Source of the DNA: Locusta migratoria
Lineage: Eukaryota > Arthropoda > Insecta > Orthoptera > Acrididae
Reading direction: 5' to 3'
Assembly (NCBI GenBank): GCA_026315105.1
Contig: CM048746.1
Coordinates: forward strand, 641,755,398 to 641,819,397
Length of the DNA: 64,000 nt
Shown: one piece after another, positions 36,106-47,280 of the stretch
Numbering within the stretch: position 1 is the stretch's first letter
Layout: each line of letters begins with the position of its first letter
Position numbers and translations under genes: made by a program
The notes under the pieces: model-generated
What the model was told of the DNA's origin: nothing
Seen by the model: only the letters and a program-made list of their open reading frames with translations
Databases searched by the model: none

Positions 36106-36712
36106 ACCGATTAAAAATCAGTATACATTGTTGTGTCCTAAGCTTCCCTGATTTGGAAAACGTTATTACGTTATTATATTGTCTTACTGTCTTCTGGCGT
36201 CGAGGGCTCTTGTAAACAAACACTTGAGGTAGGACGTGATAGCACATTGAGCGGTATAGCTATGTGTAAGTTTATTCATGTCTTGTCATCTGACGAAGAC
36301 AGTTTTACTGCCTCTGACAACCAGCTTCCTGTTGTACACCGACTGATACTGACACTAGAGATAAAAAAATAATCGAAAATCAAAGATTTTGTTAGAAAAT
36401 TGTAAAAGCAAATATAAACAAAATTTTAAATACTCTGCAATAAATGTCTGTCTCGTCAGTATTGATAACAAAATCATTGTTAAAATTCGATATCAATTTT
36501 AACATCTGGGTTCAAAAAGTGTCTGCAGCAGCTAAGATTTCTTCGATCGTCGCTTTTTGTTTCCTTGAAACAAATTTCGTAACTTTTCGCTTAACAATTC
36601 CGTTTTTATTTGCATCTGTAAACCCAAGTGTCAGAAGCTTTAAATCCAAAATATGTAAACTGTTGTGCTGCTGATAAAGACCACGGCTGTAACTTCCGTG
36701 TAGTCAGTTGTT
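36106..36712. other. no recognisable gene
   Basis: The part next to the transposase fragment may be its decayed upstream portion. The rest is unassigned. Confidence 0.35.
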
Positions 36713-36721
36713 GATAATTCA

Positions 36722-36889
36722 AATGTTTGTATAGTCTATGGGACTTAACTACGGGGTCATCAATCCCTAAACTTACAAACTATTTATGAACTACTTACGA
36801 ACTAGGACGGTACAAATATCCATGTCCGAGGGGGGATTCGAACCCCCGACCGTAGTGGCCGTGCAGACCGTGACTGGAGCGCCTCATAC
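36722..36889 (-). repeat. SINE family A with target duplication
   Basis: The target duplication TGATAATTC is at 36713-36721 and 36890-36898. The copy is 5'-truncated within the tRNA-like head (it ends at GAGGCGCTCC) but keeps the B box. Confidence 0.88.
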
Positions 36890-36898
36890 TGATAATTC

Positions 36899-37369
36899 TC
36901 TCGCGCTTCAACAAAATGGATCATAACATCCAGGAACTGATTGCTGCATATTTATCGGTTTTTCCTTCTTCTCAATTGGGTAAATACTCCACCTTTTTTA
37001 ATGGGCTGCATCCATTTTTGTATTCTAGGGTGAGCCTTTACGACATAAATAATTATAATGTAGAGGAAGATGATCTACTTCTGTTACCTTCCTTTCTTCT
37101 CGTTCGTATTCTTGTTATACTATCAAGAGGTCCGAAACGAATAATACGGTCTGCTGCCATCCACTCTCAACTTGCTCGTTTCACTAAAATCATCAACATG
37201 AATTTCACTGTTATGAGTGAAATATTCACTGTCACTTGCGCTAGATCTACAGTAAAATAAAGTTTTAACGTTGAACGGCATTACCTTTTTAGTAACGGAT
37301 TAACGATAAGCGAAGTTAACTTTGTGACTAACGTTGCGGAACACAGATATGTTACAGAACCGCATCACC
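36899..37369. other. no recognisable gene
   Basis: An open frame of 114 codons (36916-37260) begins at the SINE edge and has no recognisable motif. I do not call it a gene. Confidence 0.4.
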
Positions 37370-37853
37370 CCTAGCCTATGGGATAAATACCTGCTGGAAT
37401 GTTCGACTTCAATGCAGGATGGCAGCAGACCGTATTATTCGTTTCGGACCTCTTGGTAAGTATGGAAGTGCGATTACGTATGTCAATCGCATCGCGGTTA
37501 CGAGCAGCATGGAGTTCACGCCTGAGCCTCAGGACGTGCGCTAGCAGCGCATTTCGGGTTTTTAAAGCGTCAACTTCGAGTCGCAATATCTCAGGACGTA
37601 ATTGGAATATTGCGATGCAATCAACGCCATTGTTTATGTAATTTGTCATGTTATGGATTGCTGAAGAAAAAATATAGTGTGTCCATTAAAAAAAAACATA
37701 AGATTGTGTTGAAAAACACATTTGCTTTCGTTTTAGAATATTTCCAAGTATGTACATTCATGGGCCCCAGCCGTACATTGATACCGGTAGAAGTCGTTTT
37801 CCAATATCTGTTATTGTTCCAGAGATATTTTGGGTGGACAAGATAGCTGGGAC
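37370..37853. mobile_element. MITE, one-ended copy of the family at 55557-56046
   Basis: The right part matches the 55.6-56.0 kb MITE over about 300 bp (CAATCAACGCCATTGTTTAT, ACACATTTGCTTTCGTTTTA, GATATTTTGGGTGGA). The right terminal repeat ends at AGATAGCTGGGAC. The left terminal repeat is missing or unrecognisable. Confidence 0.7.
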
Positions 37854-38310
37854 ACGCTGTATTGGACAGACGATGCGTACCGTCGAGGATCGATGCGTTG
37901 AACACCAGAGGCACACATGCTTGATGTATCCGAGCAAGTCGGCGGTCGCTGAACATTGTTTGTCGGAGAATCACGCGATGGAGTATAAACGCACTAGGAT
38001 TCTGGTACAGACGTCGAGATACTGGAACTGCGTCGTTAGAGAGGCCGTTGAAATTCGCAGAAGTGACGACCTCATAAACCGTGACTGTGGCTATAATCTT
38101 AGCAAAGCTTGGGAACCAGTGATTGGGTTAATTAAGAGTAATTCGATCAAACGTAACGTAATGACGACCACGGCGGACAGAGCCCTCACATCGACGTCAT
38201 CTCAGGCACCGTCGCAATCGGTTCCACTGCGCGACCACAGCGCGGGGCGCGGACCAGGGAGGGGTCGCTCCGCGGGCCGAGGGTATTTCAATCGCCCGCT
38301 ACCGGGCTAG
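37854..38310 (+). pseudogene. Penelope-like element, C-terminal GIY-YIG endonuclease
   Basis: Reading from the MITE edge: GTRCIGQTMRTVEDRCVEHQ, then SAVAEHCLSENHAMEY, ILVQTSRYWNCVVREAVEI and NRDCGYNLSKAWEPVI. This is the PLE endonuclease C-terminus (YIGQTxRTxxxRxxEHQ). A Gly/Arg-rich tail runs to the stop at 38308-38310. The GIY half is absent because the MITE boundary cuts it off. The fused open frame from 37750 is an accident of the junction. Confidence 0.85.
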
Positions 38311-38364
38311 AACCCAGTTCCCTTCGTACCGGCGCGTTTCCAGGAGCTCAGTCCGTCAGTTCAC

Positions 38365-38395
38365 CTGATCATGGCGACATGTATGATCGCCGAAA
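38365..38395 (+). ncRNA. hammerhead-like core, PLE 3' end
   Basis: CTGATCA, a stem GGCGA/TCGCC closed by a 9-nt loop, then C-GAAA. The change at core position 8 (G to C) should inactivate it. It follows the GIY-YIG frame, where PLE terminal repeats lie. Confidence 0.4.
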
Positions 38396-38460
38396 TATTG
38401 TGCCCGTTGGACACTATCGACCGGCAGTACACCCGTGGATATTTTGATAATCTTCCTTGT

Positions 38461-39424
38461 ACTTGTTCAGGAACTAGTATGAAAAAATTCTTTGGTGAGC
38501 GCAGCCTTGAGCAAGCAAAATAAAGCTGTCCGTGTTAGAACCATAGAGATGTCAAATCAAGTCAACAGTATTAAATAGATTGTCCTATGATTTATTAATC
38601 ATTGTAGAAAGTGCAAGTGTATTTCAAAATTGCAAGCTTTTGAATTTAAAAGATAGATGTTTCGAAAACATTGACTGTTCTTTGGACGTACCCTTTCCAT
38701 GTAGCTCTATAGAAAACTATTGCTTTGGCTTGCAGCCGTGTGCGCTTCACAGATCACATTAGATTCATAGTTGGCAGCATCACTATCAGCTTGTAGGATT
38801 TTCTTTAAGCCGACTGGAATACAGGAGTTTCTTAGTAGTAAAGCGTTAGTGCATGACGTGACAGTCTTTCACCCATTCCAATATATATGACTAATAATTA
38901 TTCAACTATTGTACAAATGTATTCATTTGTGTAAATGTTGCATGTCTGTAAAATCTGTTGCTAAAACAGTTAGTAGTAAAGAAGTAATAAATCAACACCT
39001 GGTGGTTAAAGGCGAGGTTTTCCATGAACGTTACTGTTTCTATCCTCAAATCTGATAAACAAGTCGTACTGTGATAGAATTTCTAAGGTATATTCAGTTG
39101 TATATGTGTATATTGCCTGTAAACATTTCTGCGAGTGCAATTTGTATTGCAGAAATTATAAATAACATATCACCAAATGCCATACTTTTATTCCATAAAC
39201 AGTGGAAAATAAATAAATTTATTTCATTTCATCATTTTGCTCTGGTTTTCAGCGAGAAAAAATATAATGAAGGTTTGAGATTATGCTTAGTTTGGTGCGA
39301 GTCGCGAAGTACTCTCATTCTCATAAAGTGTATGAATAAAATCTTGTCGCATTGTGTTGCAGTTTTTCGGGAATCCTACAGTTTATGACGTCATATCTCC
39401 TAATCTATGTGTTACACGTGCTCA
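38461..39424. other. mostly unassigned; 39200-39390 is a dispersed repeat
   Basis: The segment at 39200-39390 matches 56400-56560 in inverted orientation (ATCATTTTGCT, AGTACTCTCATTCTCAT), so it belongs to an unnamed dispersed family. No coding signature was seen. Confidence 0.5.
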
Positions 39425-39432
39425 CTACACTA

Positions 39433-40282
39433 GTCCTGTGTAGCTCGCGAACGAACTAGTTCGAAAGAGCGCTCCCACAGGTGTACTACGCGAACTAGTT
39501 CGCATATCGCTCGCCTCTTAGTTCGTCCGCTCCTTTCCGAAGACTGACGGGTAATAGCGATAGGAAGCGAGAGCGCGCAGAATCGTGTGATTCACTTATG
39601 CCAGTTGCCGTCACTTCGAGCTGAGATGCAGCTCAGCTGTAGTTTTAGTTGCGGTAGCAAAAGCCAAAACGAGTGGACGAACTAAAAAGAGCGACCTACT
39701 TCGCGGCCGAGCTGCGAACTAAAAGGAGACCTACCGGTCGCGAACTAAAATATGCGCGATAGGTCGCGAACTAAAATATGCGTCATAAGTCACGAACTAA
39801 AATATGCGCGATAGGTCGTGAACTGAAATATGCGTGATAAGTCGGGAACTAAAGTATGCGCGATAGGTCACGAACAGAATTAAAAATCACGTGTTTGCCT
39901 TCTACTGATGAGGGCCATTTCGAGGTTAGCGTCTGCCTGCTAGATTACTTAGTTCAGTGCTACAAAATTTCTGTTTCGAAATTTTCTGCTCTCTGCAGTA
40001 TTTGACTCGTAAATTCCATAATGCCAAGATATAGAGATAACTCTAAACTTAAACGCGAGAAATTATCCACAAACTGTTTCTTTTGCTTTGCGTGATATCG
40101 TTAGCGGCTCACGCAGCAAGCGCATGAAGCAGCTACGCGGGGGAACTTCTCCCTCCACCTGCACGCGCAGACCACGTCGCTGAGCCGTCACTGGGAGCGG
40201 ACGAACTAAAAGAACGAACTAGTTCGCGGCAAAGCCACGAACTAAAGTGAGCGCTCCCGGTCACGAACTATTATGCGTAAGT
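39433..40282. mobile_element. 850-bp non-autonomous element rich in CGAACTA motifs
   Basis: Direct 8-bp copies of CTACACTA (39425-39432 and 40283-40290) suggest a target duplication. Both ends carry many CGAACTA/TAGTTCG motifs, including the palindrome CGAACTAGTTCG three times and the inverted pair TTAGTTCGTCCGCTCC / GGAGCGGACGAACTAA. The extreme ends do not match each other, so classic terminal repeats are lacking. It has no coding capacity. Dense subterminal motifs of this kind are transposase-binding arrays in hAT and some other superfamilies; the family here is unknown to me. Confidence 0.6.
39737..39877. repeat. 26-bp tandem repeat inside the CGAACTA element
   Basis: Five units of 26 bp, each GTC + two bases + GAACTAAAATATGCG + a variable end, then a partial sixth. 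Units 1, 3 and 5 end CGATAG while 2 and 4 end ATAA, so the array is really a 52-bp dimeric repeat. Confidence 0.9.
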
Positions 40283-40384
40283 CTACACTACAACCAAGGT
40301 AACCATCCTCTTGATATGGAGCTCAAGTGTGCAAAATTTTATTAAGATCGGAACCAAACTGTCAATATGTATGGAATAAAAACG

Positions 40385-40565
40385 CCACCCCTGTGTGGCA
40401 GCATGGTCTAATGCATTATCCAACTGTCTGGGAGGTCGCTCGCGCCGGAGATTCGAGTCCTCTCTCGGGCGGGGTTGTGTTTATTGACTTAAGTGTAAGT
40501 TAGTTTAGTTAGTTTGTAAGTCTATGGACTGATGACCATAGCAGATTGGTCCAATATATTTAAAA
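40385..40565 (+). repeat. SINE family B-like, divergent
   Basis: The tRNA-like head has B box ATTCGAGTCC, followed by CTCTCTCGGGCGGG and the tail GTAAGTCTATGGACTGATGA. The head differs from the other family B copies and resembles another tRNA. Confidence 0.75.
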
Positions 40566-40589
40566 ACATTTAACATTTTACAATTCATA

Positions 40590-41060
40590 CACGTAATCAC
40601 AGGGCACTCTGCTTCACAGGGGATGTCGCAGTTGCTTTTTCACCCGAGATATCTCTGGAACTACAACAGATATTAAAAACTACTTTCATGGTCATAAACA
40701 TACTTCTGGGGCTTGTGAAAGCAAGTATCAGGGTACACACTAACACGTAAACAAATGTAATATTCAACATAAACAATGTTATTTAAGTAATTTATTTTTA
40801 ATTATTTTTATTCTTTTTTATTTATTTACTTTAATTTTTTTCATAATGTCGCATCGCAATGCATCAATTACACTCGGAGAATTTGTGAAGCCAATTTGCC
40901 TTTTAAAATGCACTGAGTGCACTGCTATCACATGTCCCTTGACTCAACATTGAATCTCTCTAGTCTCGTGAGACGGTAGCTGCGCACTCAACGTATTTCA
41001 AACGACAAATTGGCTTCGCAGATTCTCCGAGTGTAATTGACGTATTGCGATGCAACCAAC
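40590..41060. mobile_element. MITE-like element with internal hairpin
   Basis: Inverted copies of about 37 bp (40864-40900 and 41004-41040) read TCAATTACACTCGGAGAATT on one side and its complement on the other. Words such as TATTGCGATGCAACCAACG match the interiors of the MITEs at 37.6 and 55.8 kb, so it is a diverged relative. Confidence 0.6.
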
Positions 41061-41094
41061 GACATTGTTTTTGTGACTACTGATTTCGTAAGGA

Positions 41095-41620
41095 ATAATA
41101 TGTTGTTGTCGTCTTCGGTCAGCAGACGGGTTTGACGCAGCTCTCCACGCTACCCTGTCTTGTGCATGCCTCTTGAACTGAGAATAAGAACGACAGCCTA
41201 CATCCTTTTGAATCTGTTTACTGTATTCGTCCCTCGGTCTCCCTCTACAATTTTTAGCCCACACACTTCCTTCTAATGCTAAGTTGACTATTCCTTGGTA
41301 TCTCAGAACGTCTCCCACCAATCTATCCCTTCTCTTAGTTTGGATATTCCAGAAACTCCTTTTCTTCCCCATTATATTGAGCACCTCCTCAACAGTTACG
41401 TGATCTACGCTTCTAATCTTCATCATTCATATGTAGTACCATATTTCAAAATATTCTATCAGCCTTTTGTCTGAACTCATTATCGTTCATGTTTTGCTCC
41501 AACACAATGCAACAGTCCAGAAAAATGCTTTCAGGAAGGACTTCCTAATATTGAAATTAATATTGGATCTTAACAAATTTCGCTTCTTCAGAAACATTTT
41601 TATTTGTTCCAGCTCTTAGA
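41095..41620 (-). pseudogene. RTE-like LINE C-terminal fragment
   Basis: The minus strand encodes KRRDRLVGDVLRYQG, LALEGSVWAKNCRGRPRDEY and AQDRVAWRAASN. The expected stop after the final Asp is CGA, so the frame runs on into the neighbouring MITE. The far end decays near 41620. Confidence 0.82.
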
Positions 41621-42194
41621 GCATCATGCTCCACACATTGTGATAAGTAGCTTAATCCGCTCAAAGAATTAAAATTTGATAAAAACTACTTGTTAAAATT
41701 TTAACTATTCCATTATAGTAGTGCCTTCGATGAAGTGAAGAGTTTAATTGTGCCTTACTACATGCAATGCTCACTCACTTTCGTTGTTGCATTTTCAGAA
41801 TTTCATCACCATTTTATTCCTGGAGGAAGTAAGATGAAAGCTGATACTGTATTTGCATGTCAGATTAAAAACGTTTATACAGACTGTGGTAATATTACAT
41901 CATGTTTGTCACCTTGAGCACCGAAAAATATTCCATTACACTTATTGAAATGTAGTTAAGAAGACACAGAAAACTTGTCAAAAACAGATTTTTTAATAGT
42001 TATCCTATCACCAAATGTAGTACCAGCTTAAAACAAAAACAACGTCTACTGCTTGCGAATTTGTCATTTTGAAATAGTCAGAAGATGTGTATCTTTTTTT
42101 CTTCTTTTGTATTTAATGTAAGAAGACCGTCATTTATTCGCAGATGATGCATTGTGAAGTTGACATGTAAGCAGTGTGAGATAGCGTGCCGTAC
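41621..42194. other. no recognisable gene
   Basis: AT-rich sequence with no family signature. Confidence 0.4.
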
Positions 42195-42385
42195 ACAAAT
42201 AGTTTGTAAATCTATCGGACTCAGCTGATGGTTTATTAATTAGTCCGTAGCTTACAACCAACTTAAACTATGGTAAATTAACCTATGGACAACACAAACA
42301 TCCATGTCCGAGGGGGTACTCGAACCCCCGACGGCGAACGGCCGTGCGCACCGCAGCTCGGCGCCCCAGTGCACACGGCCAACCT
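42195..42385 (-). repeat. SINE family B
   Basis: The minus strand has B box GGTTCGAGTACC (one extra base), CATGGATGTTTGTGTTGTCC and the family tail ending at GATAGATTTACAAAC or a close variant. Between it and the next LINE (42440-42555) lies sequence with TGTCCCGCA and TCCGGGACGGTT, possibly the end of a DNA transposon. Confidence 0.8.
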
Positions 42386-42614
42386 TCCGCGTCACACAGT
42401 TTCGGCGTGTGCTGTTAGACCAACAGTTTTAAAATTTCTGGATTGCATGACGCTTTTGCCATTTTGCGGGACTTTTTCAGTAATCATCCCAATGCGGGAC
42501 ATCGAGTCCAAATGTGGGACTGTCCCGCAGAATCCGGGACGGTTGGGCGCCTTATTTTAATCCAAAGGCATGTGGGGTGAAAAAGGTGAATGGGACAGTG
42601 AAAAAAAGATTTAA

Positions 42615-43060
42615 CAGCTGAGGCTTTTGAAATATGGTGCTGCAGAAGAATGCTGAAGATTAGGTGGGTGGATCGCGTAACTAATGAGGAGGTACTGAAC
42701 AGAGTTGGGGAGAAAAGAAATTTCTGGCATACCTTGACTAAAAGAAGGGATCGATTGGTAGGACACATTCTTAGACATCAAGAAATTGCGAATTTAGCGT
42801 TGGAGGGAAGTGTGTGGGGTAAAAACCGCAGAGGAAGACCAAGAGATGGATACAGTAAGCAGATTCAGACAGATGTAGGTTGCCGTTCTTATGTGGAGAT
42901 GAAGAGGTTTGCTCAGGATAGGGTATTGTGGAGAGCTGCATCAAACCAGTCTCCGGACTGAAGACCACAACAACAACAATCATCACTGGACCAAAGCAAT
43001 GAGGAGCTAGTGGAGTGCAAAAAAATAAATAAATAAATAAATAAATAAAATAAAATGTTA
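42615..43060 (+). pseudogene. RTE-like LINE C-terminus and 3' tail
   Basis: The frame gives AFEIWCCRRMLKIRWVDRVT, then KRRDRLVGHILRHQ, LEGSVWGKNRRGRPRDGYSK and RAASNQSPD with the normal stop at 42959. The 3' tail ends in a run of AAAT units (43021-43052), as expected for the microsatellite tail of RTE elements. It is the best-preserved of the three copies here. Confidence 0.88.
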
Positions 43061-43129
43061 CAATAAGCTTATTTAACCTATAATTCAATAAAAAAATAGT
43101 CAATAGCAGGTTGAGGATAGTAATTTGGT

Positions 43130-43560
43130 AGCCTCTGTATCTCGACTAGTGCACGGCCTGCTCAGTAGTTTTTCAGCGATAAGGCAGATTACGTTGGCAG
43201 CCCTGCACGCACAGTGGCCGCCGGCGTCAGCTGTGATTTGCGCCGGTGCCGCGGGGCGCGCTCGCGTGCCGGCCAATCAGGAGCCAGCAGGCGGTGGAGT
43301 GGGTGGGGGGGGGGCGGCTCTTTCTGCGCCGCTGGACAGATACGGAGTGGCGCCAAGATTACCTCAGCCCACGGCCGGCGAATCTCCCCTGGGCCCCCAC
43401 TGGCCGAGGTCAAATGGCCACGCCTGAGCCGGCCACAGCGGCTTACCGCGTCAAGAGGAACCTCCCAGCCTCCCCACTGCACAGTACTGCGTCCCGCCCC
43501 GTACCACACCAACTTTCACACGGCCCGGACACTTCTAATCGACTAGGCAAACTGACAGTG
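43130..43560. promoter_or_regulatory. GC- and CpG-rich unique stretch
   Basis: This stretch is sharply richer in G, C and CpG than its flanks (for example GCGCCGGTGCCGCGGGGCGC), and contains a CCAAT box (GGCCAATCAG) and a G run. Several overlapping open frames exist only because stops are rare in GC-rich DNA. It could be a promoter island of a host gene outside the window or a GC-rich repeat; no exon is visible. Confidence 0.35.
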
Positions 43561-43576
43561 CTTCTCAAACATCTGA

Positions 43577-43700
43577 ACAGGGGCGCCGACTCCGTGGGTG
43601 CTTCGGAGCTCGTGCACCCCGCCCCCCCCCCCCAAGAATATTTTGGGGGTTCTGAGCACCCACATAAAATTGAGGTGGAAAATAAAATTGTATAAATTAG
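43577..43700 (+). mobile_element. possible hAT-type element end
   Basis: It starts CAGGGGCGCC, followed by GTGGGTGCTTCGGAGC and the partly complementary TGAGCACCCAC, with a C run in between. CAGGGG starts are common in hAT elements. No matching right end was found. Confidence 0.35.
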
Positions 43701-44404
43701 AAAAAAATGGGGGAACAATAAAACCTACTTTATGACTCAAGAGGTAATGCAAAACGTGACCATGACAAGAGACGATATATCCATACGTCGAAAAAAATGA
43801 TAAGTTTTGTACGCGGGTCCCCAAGCGAGTAGTAATGAGTGTCCGTGTTTTACCCACTATGATAGCTTTATTCATCCTGAAGCACATCGGTCTTTTTGAC
43901 CTATCAGGTGTACGTATTTATGAAAATTTGTGTTCTTTCAGGAATTTAGCTTGAAGAATCTGAGGCTGATGGTAAACTTAATCGTATTTCATTTATGTTT
44001 GACACTTCCCTTATTATTAACATTATAGATTCAGTTGAAATTTGTAATGCTTTTCTCTCAGGCTTAAGATAACCATCGACTATATTAATACTGTCAGAGA
44101 TGTCATGAAGTTATCTCCAAGTATATACCTCTTGCTTGGGACTGACTACAAAAATTTGTTGTCGGACTTCAAACTCGCAAAATATTGCAAAGATTTCTTT
44201 AAATCTTGGTGACGACGTTCTCCCAAACGCTTTTGTCAGAAAGAATAACTTCGCACAAAAAATGTTACGTTAGTGTCCAGTGGAAAATTATTTCATTGGT
44301 CGTGTAGAAGTTTTGGGATGTTACTTATATCGTAATACCCAATTAGATCGCTTTATTGTAGTGTCCTAATCCAGCCATGCTTATCTTTTCTTCCTGCCGG
44401 CGGA
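43701..44404. other. no recognisable gene
   Basis: Unassigned sequence, possibly the interior of the element that starts at 43577. Confidence 0.35.
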
Positions 44405-44487
44405 GGTGTTCAAATGTTCAAATGTTTGTTAAGCTTATTGGACTTAACTACGGGGTCATCAGTCCCTAAACTTACAAATTACTTCTT
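44405..44487 (-). repeat. SINE family A tail fragment
   Basis: Contains CAAATGTTTGTTAAGCTTAT and GGGGTCATCAGTCCCTAAAC; it breaks off within the tail. Confidence 0.75.
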
Positions 44488-45229
44488 CTGCGTCTTGTCG
44501 TTCGTACGTGATAAGCGTACACCGAACAGACATTCACCTTAATTAATATATATCGTTGCAGTTGGCCGGAACACACAACGTTTCATATGTTAACTGCAGC
44601 GTACCGTCTGCCATCTGTTGAGTGCATTTGCTACTACTTTCGTTGCAGTTTACGTACGCTATTTATACGTGGCAGTTCGAGCTTTGTACCCAAAATAGGG
44701 CCTGGTATCTAGATCCCATTCTACACAAAACGTCAATGTTTCTTCTTGCCATGGTACTTAGAGCATATTTTATTTAAAGTCTTCAATTTATATACATACT
44801 TCCTTCATTTGTTACAACAAATGAAAATGAATGCGGCATAAACGCCAACATTCAGATTTCTTGTGTATGTAATTATATATAAGTTAAGCCGGTTTGGCAG
44901 TATCCAAGAATCTTTTTGTATATTCGAAAGTAAAAAAGATAACAATAACAAAGAAAAAAATCACTATAGCATGACACGAACCATTGCCCAAAAATCGGAT
45001 ATTTATAACATGACGCGTTAATCCTCGCGGCCATACATGACATACCCTACAGGGCACTTCTGCTATTGTATTAGAAACTTCTTACAACCGTTGCGTATTT
45101 CTATGGATATATTTCAAATAAATAACTTGTAATAAACATTTTGAAAAGTAGCCTATGTCCTAATCCAAGACATAAGAAATCTCTATATGAAATTTCATCT
45201 AAATCAGTGCTGTAGTTTTAGCGTGATGC
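44488..45229. other. no recognisable gene; degraded repeat near 45130-45270
   Basis: The stretch ending AACATACAAACTTTCGCATT looks like the end of a common dispersed insect repeat, but I cannot name the family. Confidence 0.35.
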
Positions 45230-45582
45230 GGTAACAAACATACAAACTTTCGCATTTATAATATGTATAGGATTGCTGGAAAAAACAGGTTTGATGCCAG
45301 CTCGTCTTAATATTTTTCCAATGCGCTCACTAGTTCGCTTAATGTATGGCAAACGTGATACCGGTAATTCTTCGACTTCTGTGTCGTTTTCCTTAGTTCG
45401 CCGTGGTTTTATGGGTTTCTGGATGTCTCTGTCGCTATATCCATTGGCGTGGAATGTCGATCGCAGCTTGGTGAGTTCTTCGTTCAGATTATTGTCAACA
45501 CTGATTGGTTGTGGCTTGGTGATTAGTGTGCGTAGAACTGAGTTCTTTTGCGCCGGATGGTGATGAGAGTGCGCCTGCAAGT
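45230..45582 (-). pseudogene. Penelope-like element, linker between RT and GIY-YIG
   Basis: The minus strand encodes LNEELTKLRSTFHANGYSDR, then DIQKPIKP, LPYIKRTSERIGKILRRAGI and KPVF. This is the conserved segment after the PLE reverse transcriptase thumb, which leads to the endonuclease. Both neighbouring domains are missing. Confidence 0.8.
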
Positions 45583-45616
45583 ATCGGTTGGTGTGGGTTG
45601 GTTTCCTCAGTATTCC

Positions 45617-45646
45617 CTGAGGATGGATCCTGCAACGGATCCAAAC
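45617..45646 (+). ncRNA. hammerhead-like core, damaged
   Basis: CTGAGGA, then a perfect 6-bp stem (GGATCC/GGATCC) closed by TGCAAC, but the closing GAAA is replaced by AAAC. Confidence 0.35.
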
Positions 45647-45773
45647 GTTGGAAAGATTTTATTATCATGACGTGGCAAATAGCTGAGAAGAATTTTAACG
45701 TCAAATTATTCCTGATTTACAGTTGTTATAGATTACGTTACCGACTTTTGCAACTGTAAATTAATCTAGAGAA

Positions 45774-45806
45774 GACGCGTTTCGCTTTACTTTAAAGCAT
45801 CCTCAG
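45774..45806 (-). ncRNA. hammerhead-like motif with complete conserved core
   Basis: On the minus strand: CTGAGGA, a stem GCTTT/AAAGC with a short loop, GAAA, then ACGCGTC. Both invariant core blocks (CUGANGA and GAAA) match. The self-complementary ACGCGT could form a short stem III (within one molecule or between two), and GTC is a normal cleavage triplet. Stem I pairing is weak (GACAG against TTCTC). It is the best candidate in the window. Confidence 0.55.
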
Positions 45807-45846
45807 CTGTCAACTGTACAGAAAACATGACCTGTTTTACATTTTT

Positions 45847-46297
45847 GTGTGGTTTTTACTAAATTCGATAATCATCAATTCTCATCTTTGGGTTTATTTG
45901 ATTCTGTATGAAATGAACTATTAAGATTACTCTCTTTTTTATGTTGTCCTCTTTATTTGTATCTTGTAGCACATTGCCACTTGCTGTCACTGATTACAAT
46001 TATACTATTTACAATTCCACCTTTTTAAAAAGTTTACGAAAAATAGCCATCTCTGAAGTCTGGCGGTTGAGTGTTTTCTTTTATTTTCTTTTTTATTTAT
46101 TTCGTTTTTTTTGTGTTCGTATGTGTGTCTTTTGCTTATACGTTCTTTGGTTCGCACAGTGAAAGATCTTCTTGTTTCGTTTGTCAAAGAAGACGCTTGC
46201 TAGCTATTTGTATGTGATGTTCTGACTAAATTGTATGTATGTTTATAAAAAAGCTTTTGGTACAATAGCGAAGCGCTCTCTCTTTCTCTTTCCCTCT

Positions 46298-46338
<41 letters not shown>

Positions 46339-46760
46339 TCTCTCTCTCTCTCTCTCCCCCCCCCCCCTCTTTCTGTGTGTATGTGTGTAAGGTTCTGATA
46401 TATTCAGAATTTCTGCAAGAGCGTGGGGTGGCGGGAGATTGGGGGGGGGGATGTTTGCTTTCTTATGTGGTCATATTTTGTCGAGGGTTTGAGGGTGGGG
46501 GAGATTTGTCCATGTCTACTGTGTGTTTTATTGCTTAAAATAGTGTTTGAATTCTGATGTTTACTTGGTCATTTAATATGTCTTTCTTTCCTATTAATTG
46601 TAAATAGTGGCAACAAGTGGTAAGACAAACATGAAGAGGACAACATAAAAAAAGAACCGTGAGTCACCTTAATACTTCACTTTATACAGAATAAAATAAA
46701 CCCATACCATGACACCTGTTGATGATCGAAGTTAGTAAAAACTACACAAGACTGTGAAAC
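45847..46760. repeat. inverted repeat with a roughly 600-bp loop
   Basis: The left arm (45847-46015) and right arm (46590-46760) are inverted relatives sharing TTTTTACTAA, GGGTTTATTT, ATTCTGTAT and TTTTTATGTTGTCCTCTT. The arms are diverged, so the structure is old. The loop holds low-complexity sequence. Confidence 0.7.
46290..46385. repeat. compound microsatellite
   Basis: Runs of TC, then CA, then TC, then C, then GT. It lies in the loop of the inverted repeat. Confidence 0.95.
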
Positions 46761-46884
46761 AAGAAATGTTTTCTTTTCAGCCGACCACTAAAGATTCCCA
46801 TCTATTGCCTGGTCCTCGTGTTATGTCGTCTCTCTCAATCGACATCTGCTTTGTTGCCGCTGTGTTCCGCCGTGGTTTATTCAT

Positions 46885-47280
46885 TTGCTTGTAGTTGGGA
46901 GCTTCAACGTTAGGCGGGTGATGGAGCCTCTTAGAGAGAAGGCTGCCAAGGAGGGGAAGAAGGCCAACGTGCACTCCGTGTGCATACCGGGTGGAGTCAT
47001 TCCAGATGTCGAAAGAGTTCTTCCGGATGCCATGAAGGATACGGGATGCAGCCAACTGCAGGTGGTGGCTCACGTCGGTACCAATGATGTGTGTCGCTTC
47101 GGATCTGAAGAGATCCTCTCAGGTTTGGAGCGGCTACCTGAAGTGGTAAAGTCTGCCAGTCTTGCTTGCAAGATGAAAGCAGAGCTCACCATCTGCAGCA
47201 TAGTTGACAGGACCGACTGTGGACCTCTGGTACAGAGCCGAGTGGAGGATCTGAATCAGAAGCTCAGACGGTTCCGCTGA
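46885..47280 (+). pseudogene. LINE ORF1 with an SGNH esterase-like domain
   Basis: The frame reads LLVVGSFNVRRVMEPLREKA, ANVHSVCIPGGVIPDVERVL, LQVVAHVGTNDVCRFGSEEI and ends at TGA 47278. VVAHVGTND is the GxND block of the SGNH hydrolase fold, found in ORF1 of CR1-type LINEs. The first block, normally GDS with the nucleophilic Ser, reads GSF here, so the esterase is probably dead. There is no good ATG, and the N-terminal part (coiled coil or PHD in relatives) is not seen. Confidence 0.65.

Noticed and set aside
36916..37260. 114-residue frame beside a SINE
   Set aside because: No motif, no homologue I recognise, and AT-rich context typical of chance frames.
37750..38310. 186-residue frame as one protein
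   Set aside because: Its first third is MITE terminal repeat and only the rest is PLE endonuclease.
40998..41426. 142-residue frame as a distinct gene
   Set aside because: It is the RTE-like C-terminus whose stop mutated, so that it reads on into a neighbouring MITE.
43189..43718. Several long overlapping frames in GC-rich DNA
   Set aside because: Stops are rare in such composition, frames exist on both strands, and none has a domain signature.
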